64,000 bases of DNA, from contig CAJUGS010000008.1 in the NCBI GenBank assembly GCA_910586305.1, forward strand, positions 1 through 64,000. Direction: 5' to 3'. This DNA is from an uncultured Duncaniella sp. (lineage in GTDB: Bacteria; Bacteroidota; Bacteroidia; Bacteroidales; Muribaculaceae). The notes beneath the pieces were generated by a model. That model worked only from the letters and a program-made list of their open reading frames with translations. It did no database searches and was not told the DNA's origin. The number at the start of each line of letters is the position of its first letter. Position 1 is the first letter of the stretch. The position numbers and the translations under genes were made by a program. This document shows positions 1-9,585 of the stretch, in pieces.

Positions 1-53
1 ATGGAAAGCCCAACGTAGCCGGTACCGGCCACAGCTATGTTATATTGTTTCAT
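1..53 (-). CDS. UDP-sugar 6-dehydrogenase, N-terminal fragment (cut by window edge)
   Basis: Only the first 17 codons are present. Reading leftwards from the ATG at 53-51 gives MKQYNIAVAGTGYVGLS, the start of the Rossmann nucleotide-binding fold (GxGYVG) typical of UDP-glucose/UDP-ManNAc/GDP-mannose dehydrogenases. These enzymes oxidise the C6 hydroxyl of a nucleotide sugar to a uronic acid for capsule or O-antigen units. It starts 18 nt after the stop of the heparinase-like gene, so it is the next cistron of the capsule operon. The fragment is too short to tell a UDP-glucose enzyme from a UDP-ManNAc or UDP-GlcNAc one. Confidence 0.8.
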   Translation of the reverse strand, partial: MKQYNIAVAGTGYVGLS

Positions 54-71
54 ATAAAATATATTAAAAGA

Positions 72-1892
72 CTAATGTTGAGGCTGTAGTACAATCTTAA
101 TAATCGTTTCTTTATTAGCGGGGGCCAAGAATGTAAAACCGACTCTCACTGTTCCAGGATTCAAAGCATCATATGAATGCATTGGTTCGTTTGACCAAAT
201 ATGAGATTCAATACTTGTATTGGAATCAGCAGTTAATTGCATCGAATAATTATTCTTTCTAAGAAGAATTACATTATCATTAACAATATCAGCCTCCGTC
301 GATGTAACCATAACCCATTTGACTTCTATATGTCTATTAGCAGTCATAATAGTATCTATTATGACCAAATTATCTTTATTGTTTAAGCTGACTTCCCTAT
401 GAACCTTTTCAACACATTTGAACATTGGAGTAAGATCTACTACTGCCCCCTTGTGATCAAATGATTGAAAAGTATGTATTATCTCAGACTTTGCCTTGAC
501 AATATGTTGTGCATTATCTATCGTTAGAGTATTATGACAATCATTGCGCATACGCATTATATTCCAACGCTCACCGTTCTGTCTACTGTCCCACATTTTT
601 ACGCCTTTTCGCTCTAAAGAATTGTAGTCTTGCATACCAAGATCTGTTGCCCATCGTATTCCATTATATTCATAAACAAAACTTCCAGCATCCATATGAG
701 CATGAGATTCACTCGGCGAACCACCTTTTACCCCTAAATAAGAATCATACTCACTATCCCAACCACTACGATATACAAAAACAGGCGTTTTTCCTCTGTT
801 AAACCAAAAATTTCTTTTCGGCATCGCAATAGAATCACAATTTAATCTTGTGGCCCAAATAGGAATTAATGGCAAAAATTCTGATTCAGAAAAACTTAAA
901 TTCGAGTCACAAAGACGTTTGTACTCCAGATAAGCCATAGAAGCATCTTGGCGCTTATATGCCAACCAAAATGAAGCAATACTACCTTTTGAAATTATCG
1001 GCGAGTCTCCAAAATTGAAACATTCTCCTATTGGAGTGTTCATCATTTGGATAAAAAAACCACTTTCAATGAATCCTGGATATGATAGCATTCCGTAATC
1101 ATTACCATAAATTCTTTCCAATGCATCTATTAGCAATACCTGGAAGATTGTCCCAAATCCCCAATAGTTATATCCTTCTGGATACCCTCCATCTGGAGCA
1201 TACGCTGACATAGCTTTAGGATTAGATTGTAAGCACCTATCTATTACTAGTCTAGAAGTATACCTGTCTTCTTCCATAAACACAATTGCAGCATAAAGCA
1301 TCGAAGCATTGCACACTTGGTTCCAATTATTTGTTTCATTGACAAAGCGTGAGTATTTATGATTTAACGAAACTTTTAAAGCTTTTTCAATAACTGTGTG
1401 TGCCACATAATGTCGCAACTCATCATTCATAACATCATATAGCCAATCATAACCGATTGAGACTCCTATTGCCATTTCCGCCACATCTAGAAAATGAGAA
1501 GGATTCCAATCCTCAAAGCCACAGACTTCAACCATTTCACTTATTGCTCGATCAGCATATGCCTTTTCCCCTGTAAATCTATATGAGTACGACAAAAAAA
1601 AGATTCTTCTTAGAGCTTCTCTCGACACTGATAGCATCCTTAATCCTATCAAATCTCTTTTTAACAATGGAGACGTTAGGTATCCATTAGAAACATCTAT
1701 TATATAGGAATGAACATTCTTTATCCAATCATTTCTTGAAATGAAAACTGACACAGCCTGTTTCTCATCCTCATTCATAAATAAGCGAGGATGACACGTT
1801 ACAATACAATTAGCCCTTAATGCCTGGTCAGTGTGTATCAACGTGAACAAAAGTAAACTCAATAATATAGAGACACACAATTTACAACGCAT
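72..1892 (-). CDS. Secreted heparinase II/III family polysaccharide lyase
   Basis: 606 residues. Residues 1-27 form a hydrophobic signal peptide, so the protein is probably periplasmic or exported. An all-alpha toroid-like region follows (about 60-340, with a NNWNQVCN segment). A C-terminal heparinase II/III-like beta domain carries SHAHMDAGSF (His397, His399, Asp401), the most conserved patch of the family. Family members cleave uronic-acid polysaccharides by beta-elimination. The gene sits inside a capsule operon between a GT2 gene and a UDP-sugar dehydrogenase, not in a utilization locus. It may therefore edit, release or clear the locus's own uronate-containing polymer, as alginate lyase does in alginate clusters. 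That role is inference; the lyase fold is well supported. Confidence 0.82.
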   Translation of the reverse strand: MRCKLCVSILLSLLLFTLIHTDQALRANCIVTCHPRLFMNEDEKQAVSVFISRNDWIKNVHSYIIDVSNGYLTSPLLKRDLIGLRMLSVSREALRRIFFLSYSYRFTGEKAYADRAISEMVEVCGFEDWNPSHFLDVAEMAIGVSIGYDWLYDVMNDELRHYVAHTVIEKALKVSLNHKYSRFVNETNNWNQVCNASMLYAAIVFMEEDRYTSRLVIDRCLQSNPKAMSAYAPDGGYPEGYNYWGFGTIFQVLLIDALERIYGNDYGMLSYPGFIESGFFIQMMNTPIGECFNFGDSPIISKGSIASFWLAYKRQDASMAYLEYKRLCDSNLSFSESEFLPLIPIWATRLNCDSIAMPKRNFWFNRGKTPVFVYRSGWDSEYDSYLGVKGGSPSESHAHMDAGSFVYEYNGIRWATDLGMQDYNSLERKGVKMWDSRQNGERWNIMRMRNDCHNTLTIDNAQHIVKAKSEIIHTFQSFDHKGAVVDLTPMFKCVEKVHREVSLNNKDNLVIIDTIMTANRHIEVKWVMVTSTEADIVNDNVILLRKNNYSMQLTADSNTSIESHIWSNEPMHSYDALNPGTVRVGFTFLAPANKETIIKIVLQPQH

Positions 1893-1914
1893 TTCAAAAG
1901 CAAGCGAATCATAT

Positions 1915-2691
1915 CTATTTATTTAGATATCTCAGAAAAATTCTTTTAATTATGTATGTAGGCATGAAAACAAAATAAAAAAATATATTTGCTCTCAAAG
2001 TAGTCCAACCAAGAACATTTTGATATACCGCAATGTTATACTTTACCAGCGAACGTTTATTATTCGATATCGAACCATCTCTTTTTCTATAATAGGCCAA
2101 CGGTTCTTTCATTCCATAGGCATATTTACATATCTGCAACAGTTTAAGTTTCAACGCCCAATCTTGTCGTTTTCGCAATTTAGGTAAATATATTTTCCCC
2201 AACTGTGAGACATCATATATTACAGTTAAGAAACCCATCTTGTCATCCCGACTCATTGATGCCAAACTTTCCCTTCTGCGACAAACAATTATACCAGTTA
2301 CATAACCGTCTTCATCACACGTCATATAAGACGTATGACTTATTGCACATTCCTTCTCATCCATAAACTTCAACTGTCTTTCTAATTTATTCGGATACCA
2401 AAGATCATCACTATCCAAAAAAGCGATGAATCGTCCGACAGCCTTTTCTATGGACTTGTTACGAGCAACACCTGCTCCTCCATTCTTTTCAAGCAGAATC
2501 AGTTTGATACGTTCGTCCTTTGCAACGTATTCCTTTACTATCTCTATAGTTCTATCAGTCGAGCAATCATCTGTTATCAACAATTCCCAATTCTGATAGG
2601 TTTGAGCTAATACTGACTTAATAGATTCAGCTATATAATGCTCGCAATTATACGACGGCATAATTATTGAAACAAGGCCATAGTCCTTCAT
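1915..2691 (-). CDS. Glycosyltransferase family 2
   Basis: 258 residues with a GT-A fold. The N-terminus SIIMPSYNCEHYIAESI, the TDDCSTD segment (40-46) and the metal-binding DSDD (93-96, followed by LWYPNKL) are standard GT2 signatures. It would transfer a sugar from a nucleotide donor to the lipid-linked repeat unit at the cytoplasmic face of the inner membrane. A basic, hydrophobic C-terminus (about 225-258) could lie against the membrane. Its start overlaps the stop of the upstream GT2 gene by 4 nt (ATGA), so the two are translationally coupled. Donor and acceptor cannot be read from the sequence. Confidence 0.88.
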   Translation of the reverse strand: MKDYGLVSIIMPSYNCEHYIAESIKSVLAQTYQNWELLITDDCSTDRTIEIVKEYVAKDERIKLILLEKNGGAGVARNKSIEKAVGRFIAFLDSDDLWYPNKLERQLKFMDEKECAISHTSYMTCDEDGYVTGIIVCRRRESLASMSRDDKMGFLTVIYDVSQLGKIYLPKLRKRQDWALKLKLLQICKYAYGMKEPLAYYRKRDGSISNNKRSLVKYNIAVYQNVLGWTTLRANIFFYFVFMPTYIIKRIFLRYLNK

Positions 2692-3506
2692 GATTTTCTA
2701 ACATTATGTTTTGAGCTAAACCAATAATCATAATATTCAAGATAAGACTGACGCATAAGACTGAAAACACTCTCCGATAGGAATGAGATGCTACCATCTT
2801 CCTTATGTCTTATCACAATTTTTGGGACATAGACTATCTTTATTCCATGCTTCATAGCTAACTGTCCAAAATGATGTTCCTCAAAAAACAAGAACATCCT
2901 TTCATTATATATTGGCACAATTTCTTTTAATACCGTATAAGGGATAATAAAGAATGCCCCATGAGGAGAAAATATTTTATTCCTAAATCTTGACAACAAA
3001 TAAAATATGATTTTTGACAGTCTTGACCATATATAATATACATATATCATATGTCTGTGATTATTTCTATAAAGCCATGAGACAAGTCTCTCCCGAAATC
3101 TACTAGGAGAAAATGGTGATGAGGGATTCTGATTTTTCCCATTCAATGTCAAAATTTTGGGTGCTATCACACAATCTTGATAAATACCCAAAATGCTAAC
3201 ATCAAACTTTTCGATACATATATCTGCATTTGATACTATAATGTAATCAAACGAATAATGCTCTAATGCAAATTCTATACCTCTGTTGTTTCCACTTCCA
3301 TATCCATTGTTTGGGACAGATATAAAATCTGCATTATTTTCCAATGCAATCTGTTTAAAAACCGCCTCAGTCTCATCATCATAGAAACTATTGACTACTA
3401 TTGTTTTGGAATCAAAAACATTATTAGCCTTAAAGAACTCCCTTAGATCCTTAGTGTTCCTATAAACAAGTACAATAAATATTATTTCATAATTCTTTTT
3501 TCCCAT
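2688..3506 (-). CDS. Glycosyltransferase family 2, rhamnosyltransferase-like
   Basis: 272 residues. NNGYGSGNNRG (66-76) and IIVSNADI (89-96) are the nucleotide-sugar and metal-binding segments of GT2 proteins related to dTDP-rhamnosyltransferases, in which SNAD/NxD replaces the common DxD. Lower-scale hydrophobic stretches near 160-175 suggest membrane contact. The gene is AT-rich like its neighbours and lies between the WbsX-like gene (33 nt gap) and the second GT2 (4 nt overlap). The sugar it transfers is not predictable. Confidence 0.82.
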   Translation of the reverse strand: MGKKNYEIIFIVLVYRNTKDLREFFKANNVFDSKTIVVNSFYDDETEAVFKQIALENNADFISVPNNGYGSGNNRGIEFALEHYSFDYIIVSNADICIEKFDVSILGIYQDCVIAPKILTLNGKNQNPSSPFSPSRFRERLVSWLYRNNHRHMIYVYYIWSRLSKIIFYLLSRFRNKIFSPHGAFFIIPYTVLKEIVPIYNERMFLFFEEHHFGQLAMKHGIKIVYVPKIVIRHKEDGSISFLSESVFSLMRQSYLEYYDYWFSSKHNVRKS

Positions 3507-3539
3507 AGAACAAATAGAATCAATCTCTAATTAATCAGA

Positions 3540-4628
3540 TTACGCATCCAACTCTGAAAGCACTTCTTGAATTGCTTCAAGATAAGCGTAACCCATTTCT
3601 GTATCTGGTTCAAGATAAGTTCCTTCAGCCCATTCATTCCATGCATTTATGAATAGAAAATTAGTTTTATATACCTCCTTTCCTATTCTGATTTTCTCTC
3701 TTATATAATCCTTGAATTGATCTTTCGTCGGTCGTGAGATAAAAACACCTTTCTCCTTGATTCTTGGAGAATTGTCCCAACCAATAAAAGCACCTGGATA
3801 CGTTCCAACAGGTGATAAATTTTGCAATGACTTTGCTGCCTCATCAGCAAACATTACTTTAGGATGTTCTGGGAAAGAGCTTCTAAATAGCTTGTTTATT
3901 AGCCTTATGGAATAGCGTCTCATCCTTTGCAAATAAAGGGATGAAACATCCTTAGCTCCAGTCGGCTCAAACTCGACTTTAGCATCAAATGGAAGTACTC
4001 TTGTTTCTGGAAGCCATCTTTTTAATGTCTCCACAAAGTGAATACCTGGAAATCCGTGATTATTCGCGAAATTATTCCAACTTATCATCATGTCCTCACA
4101 TCGATCGATCGAAGCCGACTTATAAATTAGAAACATCGGCTTTCCATCTACCTTTATATATCTGTCATCCTTAAAAAAAGGCAGTAGATATTCGAAATGC
4201 TTCTTCCAATCCTCGTAGTTGCCATAGTCTTGAGGCATAAGTACCTCTCTGTTTTTCCCGTCCCAAGTACGAGCCCAAGGCTCGTTAGCCCACGAAAAAC
4301 AGAACCTAAGTGAAATATCCTTATTAGCCAGCAAATTCTGAGATGGCTTCTCCAATAGAAGTTTTCCATTAAACCAATAGTGATAGAAGCAGAACCCGTA
4401 TATTCCATACTTAGCAGCTAATTCAGCCTGCCATCTAAGAGTTTCAACTTTACTCAAATCATAATAGTTCTCATTCAAAGGAACACGTGGTTGAGACTGC
4501 TCTTTCCTGTAGGGCTTGGCTTTTCTTACATTAGTCCATTCTGTAAATCCTTTCCCCCACCATTTATCATTCTCAGGAATAGTATGAAACTGAGGAAGAT
4601 AGAACGGGATTACTTTAGTGTTTGCCAT
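3540..4628 (-). CDS. WbsX-like (GH99-type domain) polysaccharide biosynthesis protein
   Basis: 362 residues starting MANTKVIPFYLPQFHTIPEN, followed by WWGKGFTEWTNV, YGFCFYHYWFNGK and FCFSWANEPWARTWDG. These are the hallmark segments of the WbsX family, a GH99-like barrel found in O-antigen and capsule clusters. WANEPW resembles the acidic active site of GH99 endomannanases. In these clusters the family is variously called glycosyltransferase or glycoside hydrolase; its reaction is not settled. There is no signal peptide, so it is probably cytoplasmic. The start overlaps the upstream GT4 stop by 14 nt, showing it belongs to the same transcript. Confidence 0.85.
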   Translation of the reverse strand: MANTKVIPFYLPQFHTIPENDKWWGKGFTEWTNVRKAKPYRKEQSQPRVPLNENYYDLSKVETLRWQAELAAKYGIYGFCFYHYWFNGKLLLEKPSQNLLANKDISLRFCFSWANEPWARTWDGKNREVLMPQDYGNYEDWKKHFEYLLPFFKDDRYIKVDGKPMFLIYKSASIDRCEDMMISWNNFANNHGFPGIHFVETLKRWLPETRVLPFDAKVEFEPTGAKDVSSLYLQRMRRYSIRLINKLFRSSFPEHPKVMFADEAAKSLQNLSPVGTYPGAFIGWDNSPRIKEKGVFISRPTKDQFKDYIREKIRIGKEVYKTNFLFINAWNEWAEGTYLEPDTEMGYAYLEAIQEVLSELDA

Positions 4629-5784
4629 ACTTGTTAACTTTATTATAAAATTTGAGAATACTACTTATATATTTTTCCCTTGTGTATATTTTTTTTATTA
4701 CAGACTGCCCTCTACGTATCATTGGATAATAAAATTCAATACCATTACATGATACATCATACAAATGCTTAGTTAATTCAGCGTTATCCTTAAATCGTAA
4801 ACCTATTTCGCCAGAACTTAATTCTAATCCATTATCAAACTGCTCTTTAGTACCGGCAGAATCTCTACCGATTACCAAGCACCCATTAGTAATGGCCTCT
4901 GGCATGACTCGACCAAAAGCCTCGTTATACGATGGAATCACCGTTACTGTTGCATCGTACATATATTTTCCTATGTTACTAACCTCTCCCAACCATATGA
5001 CATTATGCCCTAGATTAGCTTTATCCAAGCGAATAACTAACTCATCTCTTAATTGCTTCCCTTCCGTAAAATTATAGTCACCAGCAATAAATAACGGCAA
5101 AGGATTGCAAACCATCTTTGAATAATCAATATAAGCCACGATAAGATCTTTTATACCCTTTGTCATTTGTACACGACCAACATATAAAAAATAGCTCTTC
5201 TTTTGGTGATTAAATCGAATCTCGTCCTCTCCACATATTCCATTATATATTACTGCAAAATTATCGTTACATAGTTTTCTATAAGAAGCTATTGATTTCG
5301 TAATCGCAATTGAAAAATTCATTTTATAATTCAATTGAAAATCAATATTGTGGATACTCTTATTAAAATCTATATCACCATACTCTCTAATATGAGTTAT
5401 GTGCGGAATTTCAAGTCTCTTCGCCACTAAAAAGCCTATGTTATTTATCGATGTGTTTGAATGTATAATATCAGGTATAAATTGTTTACAAATATTCAAC
5501 AAACGATATGATGCGATATAATTTATAAACTGCCTTCTCTTCCATTTAATCCAGTTCTGAATTTGATCTACTCTAGTTTTACCAATATCCGAGGCATTAA
5601 AACGATATGACAAACACTTAACCTTTATTGATTTATTTGTTAAATAATCAAACAGCGCGCCTTTTCCTGGAAGAATAACCATACATTCATGTCCCGCTTT
5701 AACAACACCATCCAACAGTATCAAAAAAGATTTCGTAGAACCATCTTGAATTCTTGCTCCACTTAAAATAAAAACTATCCTCAT
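4615..5784 (-). CDS. Glycosyltransferase family 4 (GT-B)
   Basis: 389 residues. The N-terminal Rossmann domain starts MRIVFILSGARIQDGSTKS. The C-terminal domain has FLYVGRVQMTKGIKDLI (donor domain start, about 199) and YNEAFGRVMPEAI (about 287-299), the EX7E nucleotide-sugar site of GT4 enzymes. It would add a sugar to the growing lipid-linked repeat unit in the cytoplasm. Its ATG overlaps the last base of the polymerase gene upstream, and its 3' end overlaps the WbsX-like gene. Donor sugar unknown. Confidence 0.88.
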   Translation of the reverse strand: MRIVFILSGARIQDGSTKSFLILLDGVVKAGHECMVILPGKGALFDYLTNKSIKVKCLSYRFNASDIGKTRVDQIQNWIKWKRRQFINYIASYRLLNICKQFIPDIIHSNTSINNIGFLVAKRLEIPHITHIREYGDIDFNKSIHNIDFQLNYKMNFSIAITKSIASYRKLCNDNFAVIYNGICGEDEIRFNHQKKSYFLYVGRVQMTKGIKDLIVAYIDYSKMVCNPLPLFIAGDYNFTEGKQLRDELVIRLDKANLGHNVIWLGEVSNIGKYMYDATVTVIPSYNEAFGRVMPEAITNGCLVIGRDSAGTKEQFDNGLELSSGEIGLRFKDNAELTKHLYDVSCNGIEFYYPMIRRGQSVIKKIYTREKYISSILKFYNKVNKYGKH

Positions 5785-7151
5785 TATCTTTTCTTGTTTA
5801 AGGTTTTCAAACTTCCACCAATTACAAATTTCATGCCCTTAGTATAATACACATACTGAATTAATGCTACAACTAAACAGAAAGGCATAGTCCAATTTTT
5901 TACAAAGTACGTTTGAAACAATGAATGCATCATCATGAAATAGCCGAAACAAACCAAAATAAATGCTGGTAAGGACGAGTACTTATACAACTGGAAAATA
6001 TAATATCTAAACAACAACCCAAAAAAGAACGGGATTATGATCACTCCAAATACTCCTAAATCCATATAGCAAAAAAATAGTGCTGTATAACAATAATTAT
6101 ACGGATGATTTCCCGGTATTATGTATATCTCGTTGTCTTGTAAATAATCTACAATTTCAAGAGTTGATTCTATTTCTATGCCACTGAATCTACGTATTAC
6201 ACCAGTAGCTATACCATCAAAACCGGCAACAGAGGCTCTCCCATATTTTGCTCCTCCAAACTTATCAAAATAATAATTATTCAAGGCGTAATCAAACAAT
6301 CGTATCGGTATGACTGAATAAACGCCAAAAGTTTCACCCATAGATATAATACTCTCTGTAAAATCATCTCCTGTCAATGAATATGTTCCAGTAGATCTAA
6401 ACCCAGTCTGTAGAGCCATTGCGATAAACATCAGTATCCCAACAACAGAATAAACTACAATATTCCTAATTCTGAAAAAATGGTATCTTATATTCTTTGT
6501 AACACATACATAAGAAAACAAGAAATACATCAATATTATAACAAACTTATTTCGTCCTCCCGATAAAATAACACTAGCAATTATAAATGAAACAGAAATA
6601 ATACAAAATAGCATACGCTTTCGTATTTTTGTTAAAACTACCACACACAAAAATGAAAGAGTAACATAGTATAACGGATTCATAATGAAATGATAGAAGA
6701 ACTTATACATATAAGACCCTTCAAATAGAATTTCGCCTCTATCATCTCCAGATAATGTACCACCATTTATTTGTGACATTATTAGGGCCGTTACCATAAA
6801 TTTCATGGCAAAAGCTGTACACCCAATATATAGAATGTTTAGTAGTTTACCTTTTGTTATAGCACTGACTTTTTCTTTTAATCTAATTATGTTAATCTCT
6901 CGTTCTGAAACACTTGTCCTAAATTCAAATAATATAAAGCCTAAGACAAATGAAATCATTCCTAAAATCAAAATGAAATAAGTTTCATCTGAATTAGTAC
7001 TCATTCCAAATGGATTAAAACATGAAGCAAACAATGAAACACCCCAATATATTACAAAAGAGAATAGACAAAATGAAGAAACTCGGTCCTTCGAGTAACA
7101 CATTGCGAAGACAATGCAAAGAACAAATATAAACGCGACTATAATATACAT
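5784..7151 (-). CDS. wzy: Oligosaccharide repeat-unit polymerase, Wzy-like
   Basis: 455 residues, almost wholly hydrophobic, with about 11-12 predicted membrane segments and a longer extracytoplasmic loop around 225-345. That is the layout of O-antigen/capsule polymerases, which join lipid-linked repeat units in the periplasm. Sequence conservation in this class is low, so the call rests on topology and on its place between the flippase and the glycosyltransferases. It is the only polymerase-like protein in the cluster. The 282 nt between it and wzx (7152-7433) is very AT-rich, without an ORF I would support and without a clear TAnnTTTG box. Confidence 0.75.
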   Translation of the reverse strand: MYIIVAFIFVLCIVFAMCYSKDRVSSFCLFSFVIYWGVSLFASCFNPFGMSTNSDETYFILILGMISFVLGFILFEFRTSVSEREINIIRLKEKVSAITKGKLLNILYIGCTAFAMKFMVTALIMSQINGGTLSGDDRGEILFEGSYMYKFFYHFIMNPLYYVTLSFLCVVVLTKIRKRMLFCIISVSFIIASVILSGGRNKFVIILMYFLFSYVCVTKNIRYHFFRIRNIVVYSVVGILMFIAMALQTGFRSTGTYSLTGDDFTESIISMGETFGVYSVIPIRLFDYALNNYYFDKFGGAKYGRASVAGFDGIATGVIRRFSGIEIESTLEIVDYLQDNEIYIIPGNHPYNYCYTALFFCYMDLGVFGVIIIPFFFGLLFRYYIFQLYKYSSLPAFILVCFGYFMMMHSLFQTYFVKNWTMPFCLVVALIQYVYYTKGMKFVIGGSLKTLNKKR

Positions 7152-7433
7152 ATTTTCACGATTTTACATCACCTCAAATTCTTCACATAAGACAATAAAC
7201 TATCATACAAGATATGTTATCATCATAATTCATTTCTATAATACTATAATACCGGTCAAAACAATAGACTTTTTATTCATGAGAAGATATTAACGATAAA
7301 AACTATTAAATATGCTCATAAAACGTAATTGTATAGGTCATCCTTAACATCTGCATGAGCAATTAGCAAACAATATTTAGGAAATCTATATATCCGTCTC
7401 TCATAACCACCCCTAATGTTTTAATCTCTTTCA

Positions 7434-8948
7434 TTAGAAATATTTACCAATCCTCTTTTTTATAAAACTACGTTCTCCCGTAGTCAGTGCCATTGCGTAT
7501 ATTAAAACTAAACTACTCACCACAGATAAAACGCCAAATAAAACTACTCCCCAAATATTTGAGGCAAAGAATTTAAACGTATAACTTGAAATAAGGCTTG
7601 AAAAAAGTAAATATGGAAGAGTTCGCATATAAACCATTCCAAAGAACTTCCTGTAACTGAATCTTACCAACTCGTGAAGAATTATCAACCTTGCCACCAG
7701 GGCAATTATCGACAGGCCAATACTCACAACCATCACAGTATATGGATTACCTCCAGCTTTAAGGCAAACCCACGATATCGGGATATTGGCTATGATTATC
7801 ATCGAAATAACTATCTGAAACTTCTTTATCATGCCTGTGGCCTGTATTGAAGTGGTTATTGGACTGACAACACACTCTATAAGCGATAATAACAGAACCA
7901 GTTGAAGAAAACCGACCGTATAAGGTGCAACCTCCCCAAGCCACAAACGCAATACAACAGGTGCACTTACTATCAATGGTATCACCACAATGGACATCAG
8001 TATCAATGATAACTTACAGCCATTATACACCAGGTTCATCATACTTTCCACTTCGCCGGTTGCATAGCGCTTTGTGATCTGTGGATTAACTGCCATTGTG
8101 AAGTTTGAGGCAAAGCCATTGATTACGCCTCCCACCTGATTGGCAATACCTTTGGCTGCGTTGACAGCGACATTGAAAAAAACATTCAAAAGTATGTTAA
8201 TGCCCTGGTCGCGAACCGAGAAGCCCATGTTTCCGAGGAAGCTCCATCCTGCGAAAGAAAACATCTCTCTCATGAGCGCGCGGTCTTTGAATTTACTGAA
8301 TTTACATTCCTCAAAATGCCTCGAACAATACACTCCGTAAATCAGACGCATCGTGGCCGAAACTGCAAGAATAAGCAATGCATACTCAATCAGAGAGTCT
8401 CCAGGCAACCGGGCGACGAGAAGCACTATCCCTAATTTTAGCATCACGTCGAGTATGCCGAAATACCCGTATACCTTCATGTGCTCGTGAGCAACGATAC
8501 AGGCATTGTAGGGGACGCTGACTATGTTGAGCAGAAAAGCCATCACAGAGCACTGATAAACCCAGTTGGCGGCGCTCATACGTCCGACAGGAATATTGAG
8601 TTTGTAATTCAGGAACCAAAGACCTATGGTCTCTGCAAGAACAAAGACCAGAACCGCCAGAAGGACATGGACGGAAACAGATATGGAGAACGTCTTTCTG
8701 AGTCGCTCGCTGTCGCCTCGGCCCAATTCAAATGAGATAAACCGCTGTGACGACGCTATCATGGCATTGTTGAGAAACGCAAACATCAGCACGATTCCTC
8801 CGACAAGATTGTAGATGCCATAGTCGTCAACTCCAAGCACCTGCCACAGCAGTCTCACTGTGTATAGATTAACAACTATAGACACGATCATCCTCACATA
8901 GAGGAAGAATGTGTTTTTTGCAATACGTTTGTTGCTTTCTGAAGTCAT
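7434..8948 (-). CDS. wzx: Polysaccharide flippase, Wzx-like (MATE/MOP superfamily)
   Basis: 504 residues with about 14 membrane helices. The N-terminus (NTFFLYVRMIVSIVVNLYTV, then LLWQVLGVDDYGIYNLVGGI) is typical of the Wzx/RfbX group, which flips undecaprenyl-linked repeat units to the periplasmic face. It is the first gene after upxY (88 nt gap). Base composition changes along the gene: the 5' part (about 8100-8948) is near the chromosomal average while the 3' part joins the AT-rich block. This suggests a recombination boundary inside the gene. Confidence 0.88.
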   Translation of the reverse strand: MTSESNKRIAKNTFFLYVRMIVSIVVNLYTVRLLWQVLGVDDYGIYNLVGGIVLMFAFLNNAMIASSQRFISFELGRGDSERLRKTFSISVSVHVLLAVLVFVLAETIGLWFLNYKLNIPVGRMSAANWVYQCSVMAFLLNIVSVPYNACIVAHEHMKVYGYFGILDVMLKLGIVLLVARLPGDSLIEYALLILAVSATMRLIYGVYCSRHFEECKFSKFKDRALMREMFSFAGWSFLGNMGFSVRDQGINILLNVFFNVAVNAAKGIANQVGGVINGFASNFTMAVNPQITKRYATGEVESMMNLVYNGCKLSLILMSIVVIPLIVSAPVVLRLWLGEVAPYTVGFLQLVLLLSLIECVVSPITTSIQATGMIKKFQIVISMIIIANIPISWVCLKAGGNPYTVMVVSIGLSIIALVARLIILHELVRFSYRKFFGMVYMRTLPYLLFSSLISSYTFKFFASNIWGVVLFGVLSVVSSLVLIYAMALTTGERSFIKKRIGKYF

Positions 8949-9036
8949 GGATATATGGTGGTTGTCAGCTCACCTTAGGCATCATCAGACTCTCATACAC
9001 CAGGATGGAGAAGGCTCACCCCGCGATTGCGCAGTT

Positions 9037-9585
9037 CTACACCAACTGTATGTACTCCGGCTCGACTTCGACGGCGGCGGAGATGAAGCCGGGTATCTCG
9101 ACGAGGAGGCGGCGCGAACGGGAGCCGCGAACGGTGAGGAGACATCCTTCTATGCCGTCGAGCGGACCGCCTACGATGCGTATGCGCCGACGCAGCATAT
9201 CGGGAGTGATTTCTTCGGGTAGATAATAGCGTGGATTTTCTGCTGCTCTCGTCGCCATGATGAAGTAGTTCATGTCGGCGTCTCTCACCGTCGTGGGTGT
9301 GGCTGCCGAGTAGCCGCGGCGATAGCGGTATTGCAGGGTGGGTATCGAGGCTACAACGGGGTCGAGCACGTCTTTGGCCTCGCGTACAAAAAGAAGGTCG
9401 GGTATAACGGGGACGGTCCGTCTCACCTTATTGCCTCCGCGACCGGCCACAAGGGCATTTCGCAATGGTGTGAACACCTGTAGTCCGGACTCCGACAGTT
9501 GCTCGTAAGCCGGGTGGAGGGCATTCTTGCGCTTCAGATCGCGCATCGCATACCACCGCTTTGCTGCTGCTTCGGTCTCGATCAT
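9037..9585 (-). CDS. upxY: UpxY family transcription antiterminator (NusG-like)
   Basis: 182 residues. A NusG N-terminal domain occupies about 9-118 (KRWYAMRDLKRKN at 9-21, VPVIPDLLFV at 58-67). A KOW-like C-terminal segment lies at about 132-180 (RIVGGPLDGIEGCLLTVRG). UpxY proteins of Bacteroides are encoded first in each capsule operon and stop premature termination in that operon's long leader. Position and product agree here: it heads the polysaccharide genes and follows a leader of about 360 nt. No UpxZ (the trans-inhibitor normally next to UpxY) is present between it and wzx. UpxY is well supported; the antitermination role is from the family. Confidence 0.9.
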   Translation of the reverse strand: MIETEAAAKRWYAMRDLKRKNALHPAYEQLSESGLQVFTPLRNALVAGRGGNKVRRTVPVIPDLLFVREAKDVLDPVVASIPTLQYRYRRGYSAATPTTVRDADMNYFIMATRAAENPRYYLPEEITPDMLRRRIRIVGGPLDGIEGCLLTVRGSRSRRLLVEIPGFISAAVEVEPEYIQLV

